The notes beneath the pieces were generated by a model. It was not told the origin of the DNA, searched no databases, and worked only from the letters and a program-made list of their open reading frames with translations. A stretch of DNA of 64,000 bases from Atriophallophorus winterbourni (Eukaryota; Platyhelminthes; Trematoda; Plagiorchiida; Microphallidae): the NCBI GenBank assembly GCA_013407085.1, contig JACCGJ010000269.1, positions 62,001 to 126,000 of the forward strand. The letters run 5' to 3'. Of the stretch, positions 57,850 through 64,000 are shown one piece after another (within the stretch, counting starts at the first letter, position 1; each line of letters begins with the position of its first letter). Made by a program: the position numbers and the translations under genes.

Positions 57850-58085
57850 GTGTTGTACAGCTACAAGCTTTTCTATACCATGAATTGTTGAATCTTCAAG
57901 TGCCACCCAGCTCTTCGTGACAGATTCGTGCATACTGTTAATAGGGATTTGCGAACAAACTTTACTTTGGTTACCTAGTTTTGACAAAGCCGATATTTCA
58001 TTCTTTGCGAACGGGTGCGTCAAATTCGAGATTGCTGGAATGTAGATTCAAGATCTAGGGTTGAAGAAGCATTTAAATTTGCAAT
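57850..58085. other. Unassigned sequence between microsatellites
   Basis: A minus-strand open stretch here reads NEISALSKLGNQSKVC and VTKSWVALEDSTIHGIEKL. It looks less biased than the surrounding microsatellites, but I do not recognise it and see no supporting splice sites. Confidence 0.25.
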
Positions 58086-58093
58086 AATAATAA

Positions 58094-58096
<3 letters not shown>

Positions 58097-58135
<39 letters not shown>

Positions 58136-58138
58136 ATA
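58097..58138. repeat. (TA)n(TG)n microsatellite
   Basis: Perfect TATATA run followed by TGTGTGTG. Confidence 0.9.
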
Positions 58139-58261
58139 AATTTTATGGATTGATCCGCTTCACTGGGTTTATGCAAATAAATGATTTGTTAATAAGTAAA
58201 CGAAATATCAGGGCTAATTTCCATATAACCATCAAGTATTGGAGTTTACCAAATTGACAGG

Positions 58262-58450
58262 CCCAAATATTTCGAAACTGGTTGCGTTTTGTGGTGTGTT
58301 AGTGCGGGGTGTGTGAGCAACAAATTACGTTGGTCATCCATAAGCGCCTCGAGTGCTTGACCACGAATCACTTTTGGATTCTGCGTTTGAACATCGCGGT
58401 TCGTTGTACGAACCCTATGCAACAGTGGCATTCAAGTATAACTTAGTTTG
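58262..58450 (+). repeat. Single monomer of the ~240-bp dispersed repeat
   Basis: GAAACTGGTTGCGTTTTGTG, GCCTCGAGTGCTTGACCACG and ACATCGCGGTTCGTTGTACG match the monomer core of the array at 36721-37830. Confidence 0.85.
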
Positions 58451-58839
58451 GTTGCGTTTTATTTTTATTATATTGCTGACCCGTTTAACACCCGCTAATT
58501 CGGTTCCCTTTGTTTTGCCTGAATAACTCACCCAGGCAAATGTGTCTAGGTTAGTCACATGGCAAGGTCACATTTGGTTAGAAAATTCTGGGCGTTTGGC
58601 CACACGTGCTATATAGAACAATCATCAGGCTGTCTGTAAATTTCCTCCAACCAGCCAATGAGATTTCGTTTTAAAGAGGTATAAAGGATTGACACCAGGT
58701 TTATCTGGGGAGAATGTTTCGCCCACTTTGTTCTTTATCTTGCAGACTGATGTTATCACATTGCAGGACACAAGTTTCAGTTGGTAAGACTTAGAAATGA
58801 TTTGGAGATTTTGGCGTTTGAACAGTGAGCAAATTTCTT

Positions 58840-58863
58840 TCTTACGCAGCCGTATCACCAAAG
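58840..58863 (+). promoter_or_regulatory. Candidate 5' splice-in site upstream of the reductase start codon
   Basis: AATTTCTTTCTTACGCAG ends 15 nt before the ATG. It looks like a 3' splice acceptor, so the coding exon may be reached by cis-splicing from a 5' UTR exon or by spliced-leader trans-splicing, which is known in schistosomes. Confidence 0.4.
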
Positions 58864-58948
58864 ATGGAACAGGATGTTAAAAAGAAAATTGGATTTTTAG
58901 GCGCAGGACAAATGGCACAAGCGCTCGCGAGAGGATTCCTCTCAAGCG
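58864..58948 (+). CDS. Pyrroline-5-carboxylate reductase, exon 1
   Basis: Pyrroline-5-carboxylate reductase makes proline from pyrroline-5-carboxylate using NAD(P)H. The exon encodes KKKIGFLGAGQMAQALARGF followed by LSS. This is the N-terminal Rossmann beta-alpha-beta unit with the GxGxMA dinucleotide-binding loop, at the usual position for the family (within the first ~20 residues). The ATG used is the first in frame. The exon ends after the first base of a Gly codon at a GTGAGT donor (phase 1). Base composition is richer in GC than its surroundings, as expected for a real exon. Confidence 0.85.
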
Positions 58949-59517
58949 GTGAGTGTTCTGTTAATTTATACGTTAAGAAGTTTCGACCTTGAGATTATAC
59001 ATGAAAATTTCTGTCAATAAATATGAGTAGTGTTTTCGAACTGATCACTTTTTGATATACTCCTATTATTTTTATCCATTATGTACGTATATTGTCCAGG
59101 ACTAATTTTTCAAAAGTAGCGTAATCCAACTAATTTAAAAAAAAAACGTGGGAATTTGTTAAAACAATTAAAATTTGCCGAATCAAATCATTAGCGTTGT
59201 TACAATGGGCATGACACCTTACATTCAGCGCCAGGTTACCACATGGAATCCTTAGATATATATTTTCTATTTTAGACGCGAATTTTTCAACTAATTACAT
59301 GTAGCTAAAGAAATTTACCAAAGCAAGTTGCGCGCAGTGCACGAAACACTCTCGTAGCGTCACCAAAATGATTCACTCTATTGAAATGTGATTATAAAGC
59401 GTCCCTTTTAAATGCCACAACTGTGGTACATCGATGTTGGTGAAAGGGTTTTTGAATCTCTCGATATTGAGTCGACCATATATAGCAAATTAGTTTCAAT
59501 GGATCACAGTGAAGTAA

Positions 59518-60107
59518 GGTTCCAAAGGTTGTCACAGCCGGGGGTGGTAGTAGGAATGAGCCACCTACTATCTATAAAATGTTCCCACGTGGCTTGCGTC
59601 TCAAATAGCCTCTGACAACCAAGTCCAACTCCTGGCCTGCACGAGTGGCTTTCACAAGCCCGGCGGAACTACTCTTACTGACAGGAGAAGGGGCGAAGGC
59701 GGGTGACTGGCGCCTTAAAACGTTTGCTCCGGCAGATGGAGCTCGTCAGCTACTGGCAATCCATCTAGGGGAAGGAAAACCCTGACTCCGAACCCCCACT
59801 GCCTTGTGGGTCACCCGATTGCGGGAAGGCTTCGGGAGAAAACCCCGAGAAAAAATCCGGAGAGAAGCCCCGTAGGTAGATAACTAGCGCACAGCGCGTT
59901 TATCTGCCAACTCCCTGCTGCCTTGTAGGTTGCACTTGGCTGTGCAAAGGCTAGAGAGGTGTACTCGAACAAACACCAAGTGGTGCTGGGGACATCACTT
60001 GTACACTATCCCCAAGAAACTTCATGATGATGTCTCAATCCGAGACATCAATGAAGCCGGTTAATCCACTCGTAGAGCCAGCCGCACAAAAGTAAAGTTA
60101 AGTAAGT
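59518..60107 (+). mobile_element. Non-autonomous RTE-related element, copy 2, with 12-bp target-site duplication
   Basis: 590 bp bounded by ACAGTGAAGTAA at 59506-59517 and again at 60108-60119, a perfect direct repeat. It starts GGTTCCAAAGGTTGTCACAG and ends AAAGTAAAGTTAAGTAAGT. The first ~300 bp align with the 5' UTR of the RTE element at 40985 (for example GGGTGACTGGCGCC, then GCAGATGGAGCTCGT and ACCCGATTGCGGGAAG). The rest aligns only with the minus-strand copy at 37930-38505. It encodes no protein I recognise. Confidence 0.85.
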
Positions 60108-62379
60108 ACAGTGAAGTAAACACGAATAATGCCGTTCGCTGCTAAACGGAAATCACACCAGCCAAACCTTGCTAATCGATCTATAGCTGCAAACGTACTT
60201 GATGGTAATGGAAATCCCGAATTGGACTGGATAGTAATTCAGAGTGTTGTTATCTATAAAATCGATTGCTCTTGCTGCAATTGGACTAATTTAATAATTG
60301 CTGGGTCGAACATTCGAGCTTGAAACAAGTAAAGTGTTTAACTTTATTCAAATTACTGTGAAATAGACATAGAGAATCAAAGGAGATTACGCCCTTTTTA
60401 CGTTATCTCGCAGCACAGCGATGTAACTGTTCGAACATAGAATCATTATCATCAGTGACAGCATTGCATACGGTGGTAACTACCGAATGCTTGCTAGCGT
60501 ACAAGCAATCATATGTGTTTCACATATCTAAAAATTCTGTAAAAGAATAAGCCTGAGAATCATTGATAGAAGTGAAAACACTTAAATCTCTCTAAAATTC
60601 AACGTCTACACTATTTTTCTTCATGTGCTGTTGTAAGTAAAGTGTGTACAGGTACGAGAACTAAATCGATTCATTGTGTTTTCATGCTTTCCACAATGCG
60701 ATTCATTCAAGAACCTGCTGACGGTCAGATGTAATGTATCGTAGATTTGAATTGTTATTTCGTAGTTTAACCAATGTTCCACATTTTTGTTTAAAATCAC
60801 TTGCAATCATTCACATTCCGCTACAGCAGAAATCAGAATTGATCAGAGCTCGTGAATGTAACGTCTGCCTACTAATCATTACTCGCCAGGTATGAATGTA
60901 TCAAGCAGATATTCTCGAGCTACACTCAAATGTAACAAATACGTGTGATATTTAATTGGGGTTTGTCTTTTGCCTCTGACCCTACCGTGCAATCAAGAGA
61001 CAATTTTGAATAATAACTGAAATCAAATAAAGAAGGGACGATCACTTTACAATACCTCGTGAATCCTGGAAAACGCTATTTATTTAATGTGGAGTTTGTA
61101 TCATATTATATTCGGTAGGATAATACACAGTCGGCCAGACGTCTCTAAAATACCACACGTATTTATCATGTCTGTTTGTTCTTTGTACGGTTGAGCTCCG
61201 TTTACTCTTGTGGTGAGTGAGCTGCTAAGGTTTTGTTCATGACTTTTCTTCAACAAGGACTTGTTCAAACCAATTCCTAAAATGTTATCCCATTGAATGA
61301 ATTACTTATAGAACACTTATCCCAGATTCTATTATCTGACATTACATGTTATATATTGGGGTGCATCCAACCAGATTTCACTTCCATGCATGCAGCTTCT
61401 ATAGCTTACATTGGCAATCTACCAATTCACTCTGAAACCTAAATTCAACCATCTGTCGTGTGGCTTTCAATTTAATTGTATATATTTTGCTGATCGACAT
61501 ATGAACTAGGCGATACAACGTCAGCCATCCTGACAAATAATGCGTGAAATCAAGGGACCCAGTGAAGGGATATTTTCAATATATTACGAAAAATTCACAG
61601 TATTGGGCAATACCTATAATCTGATCGAATAACTATTCATGGATACGATGACTAGCGTTCCAAAATGTTCAATATATCTCAACCGTGATCGACTCATAAA
61701 TGCGTTTAACTATGACTAAGAGAACATTAATAAACCTGGGCAAAATTCCCGTTTCTGTCACACTCACATATTCACAAATATAAATACTGAAGGATATAAT
61801 TCATAAACATATGATAAGGAAGTGGCACTCTACACTACTCGATATCAAAATCTCAGTCCACTTAACACTTAACACTTACTGACTATTATCCAGTAAGGAG
61901 ACGATCGAGTTGGAGTTTAATGGTTGAGCTCTTTGCACATTTCAGTAAAGTGTCACCAACCTAACTTCCCCATCATACAGAGTTGTTATCGCAATCCCAC
62001 CGATCCAGCGAATATCAATCCAGGATTTGGCCTTAGTTAAACACGTTCAGCACACATGCCATAGTGGGGTTGTTAACAAATTGGAAGTGATAAAGTGAGA
62101 TGTGAGACCTTACACTGAACGAGTTCACGCTCAGACGGCTGAAAAAATAATGCCTGATAAGAATGTGGTCAACCAGTTAGATATGCCGGATTCGGTGTTC
62201 AATTTTTCGGCAAATAAACATTGACGTTAAGGACACACCTTGCACACATGGATTAGGCGAGCACACTAATCAATCAACAGATTTTAATTATGCCTGCACA
62301 CAAACAAAATTGTGTCCAATGATGCTGATGTCACCTGCTGTCTTAAAATGCTTACTGACCACAATGCATGCGAAATTTT

Positions 62380-62715
62380 AGTCAATTTCAATTTGGCCAG
62401 GTAAGCACAATTCGAATCTCAACCCTGCTCTCTCAGTCAAGCAAACCTTTTAAGTCAGAAGCTAAATTTAATAAAAGCCGTTCAAACCGATGCACAACAT
62501 ATTTAAGACAATTCGCTCTATTTGTGTATCAAGCTGAATATGTTCAAGACTGAACATGACAAGTATATGTTGACCAAATCCAACATCGCACCTGAATACA
62601 TAAGCTAACTTTCCGTATTGATAACACAGCTTTGTTGTCTTGTGTATTCCCTATATTACCGTAAAGTAGTTGATCATTAGACTATTAAAACTTTGAATTA
62701 CATTGAAGTTGAATT
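62380..62715 (+). mobile_element. Degenerate CR1 3' end
   Basis: GACAAGTATATGTTGACCAA near 62557 reads DKYMLTK, the last residues of a CR1 protein (compare DNYMLTK near 1920). The sequence then resembles CR1 3' UTRs and ends in TTGAATTACATTGAAGTTGA. Old. Confidence 0.5.
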
Positions 62716-63199
62716 ATTTGTACAGTGTTTTCGATCACCCGAAGGCCTGGACATTGCCGTTATTTTGATTGCTTGTCTTCGGCAAGCTCAATGGTAGAGT
62801 TGTTCAAAATTAGGATATGCCATGTCTAATAGGCATAGGCGTATATCTTTACCTACTAATTTCATTGTTTTCTTCGACACAGGAGCTATATATGTTTCTT
62901 TCGTTTGATGGATATGAATGCCGTGGAGAGTTCAGTGTAAGTAAAAAAACTGAACTACTCAAGAGCTAGTCATTTTTACCGTTTTTAGGGTTCAGGTTAG
63001 ATCTATTGCTTAGCTTGATCATACAACGGGTGAATGTTTTCAAATCAAGAAACGATAACTATGCTCACTGATAATTTTCCCATTCAACTGCCGAAATGTG
63101 AACAAAACCATTCAAGAATGTCATAAATATCATCACAGTTAAGTGATGATATTCGGTTTTCCAATCGTGCAAAGTATAATTTACTTGTTTCAATTTCAG

Positions 63200-63264
63200 G
63201 TTCGGTGCAAGGGTCTCAGGTGACCATGACCGGTCGAACCGAGTTGAACAATTCAGAATCTCCG
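63200..63264 (+). CDS. Pyrroline-5-carboxylate reductase, exon 2
   Basis: 65 nt between TTTCAATTTCAG and GTAAGT. Joined in phase 1 to exon 1, the split codon becomes GGT (Gly), followed by SVQGSQVTMTGR and TELNNSESP, open throughout, ending in phase 0. The spacing matches the family: after ARGF..SG there are six residues, then a hydrophobic beta strand and a turn carrying S/T-G-R, the segment that helps choose NAD(P)H. The remaining exons should lie to the right of the window. Confidence 0.7.
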
Positions 63265-64000
63265 GTAAGTTAGCAGTCCAAGCAATGTACGGATACCAAC
63301 TAACTATGTTGGTAGAAAAACTGGATGATTCTATTCGCGTATGGTTGTTTTTCACCGACTGATATTGCCGGTGGCAAGTGAGTAAATCGGCGCACCGGAT
63401 TAAAATAGCTCGACGCAGCGCTAGCCTCAGTGGGAAATATCAGTTCACCTAAATTGATTTAAAACATCTGCCAAAAGGGGCTGGATACATTGTGCGATAC
63501 GGCTTCACCAATGTCGTTTATTATGTGTATCAGAACTTATTATGTTGGATCTTGGAGTCATTTCGTTTTTAAATAAAACACAAAATACAGATTATAACAT
63601 ACAATGAAACTAAAAATTGTTCATTAAAATTATTCGCATATTTCGATTGTCTGCTCTTGTAATGCCTTTTATTAGTTGTTTATTCTGGTTCATATTGTTT
63701 GCAAGTTTTTCTGCTTTAAGCTATCAATGATGACGACTTACGATTTACACCTTTCTCGTTCGGAAGTTCTTCTAAACGGAAATTTCGCATATGCAGTCAG
63801 CTACTTCGATATGAAGAAGTATATGTAGCGCAATTTGCAATTTTGTTATACTACTAGATCACGTACATCATCAGCTATGGAGCCATATCAAATTACACAA
63901 CAAATGTAACCTCTCCAAACGAAAGTTCGGGCAATTGTCTCTTAATATCAATATTTATATTTATTTAGTTTTATTTATTATGATTAGTATTTTTGCATAT
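63265..64000. other. Start of intron 2 of the reductase gene (inferred)
   Basis: AT-rich, with no further exon of the reductase recognised before the window ends. Confidence 0.4.

Larger units (their letters stand above)
58949..63199 (+). other. Intron 1 of the reductase gene
   Basis: 4251 nt between GTGAGT and TTTCAATTTCAG. It contains the non-autonomous element at 59518-60107 and a CR1 relic at 62380-62715. The remainder (59000-59500, 60120-62380) shows nothing I can support. A plus-strand frame at 60129-60323 has no domain. Confidence 0.7.

Noticed and set aside
57503..58023. Long open frames across the GA/TA tract on both strands
   Set aside because: Low-complexity microsatellite translation.

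Overview
The window looks like eukaryotic, AT-rich, intron-rich genomic DNA from a flatworm, most likely a schistosomatid blood fluke. Three things point there: a micro-exon gene (MEG) with a signal-peptide exon and a long series of 18-27 nt in-phase exons, which is a hallmark of schistosomes; very dense CR1-clade and RTE-clade non-LTR retrotransposons of the kinds described in Schistosoma (SR1/SR2-like); and no LTR-element or bacterial features. Species cannot be told from the sequence alone.

Layout. 1-2950: old repeats, including a degenerate CR1 fragment and two copies of an unidentified coding-like dispersed repeat. 2951-15842: a tandem duplication of about 2.7 units (4.3 kb, 5.5 kb and a partial third), each carrying an RTE endonuclease relic and CR1 C-terminal relics. 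Units 2 and 3 also carry a younger 5'-truncated CR1 insertion with an open 450-codon reading frame that unit 1 lacks. At about 15.77-15.84 kb the high identity drops to an older, diverged copy.

17043-34160: a micro-exon gene on the plus strand. It has a TATA-like box, a 13-residue signal-peptide start and at least 18 further micro-exons, nearly all 21 nt and all entering and leaving in phase 2 after exon 2, so each adds or removes whole codons. Its introns have taken up CR1 elements, RTE 3' ends and a degenerate MULE-type DNA transposon with inverted arrays of 15-bp repeats. A roughly 1 kb two-exon segment is duplicated (20.96-21.98 and 29.09-30.11 kb). The introns of the two copies are nearly identical, but the micro-exons differ at 12/21 and 7/21 positions. 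This is the strongest and most unusual signal in the window.

34.6-58.5 kb: mostly transposon debris. It includes several CR1 elements (minus strand), a five-copy array of a ~240-bp repeat, a 590-bp non-autonomous element related to the RTE 5' UTR, one nearly full-length but broken RTE element (40985-44600) abutting a CR1 element, a much older RTE relic, and GA/TA microsatellites.

58864-64000: the first two coding exons of a pyrroline-5-carboxylate reductase gene (plus strand), split by a 4.25-kb intron. That intron holds a complete copy of the 590-bp non-autonomous element with a perfect 12-bp target-site duplication. The rest of the gene lies beyond the window. No rRNA, tRNA or CRISPR was found. 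The only host genes I can support are the MEG and the reductase; nearly all longer open frames elsewhere are retrotransposon pieces or chance frames.
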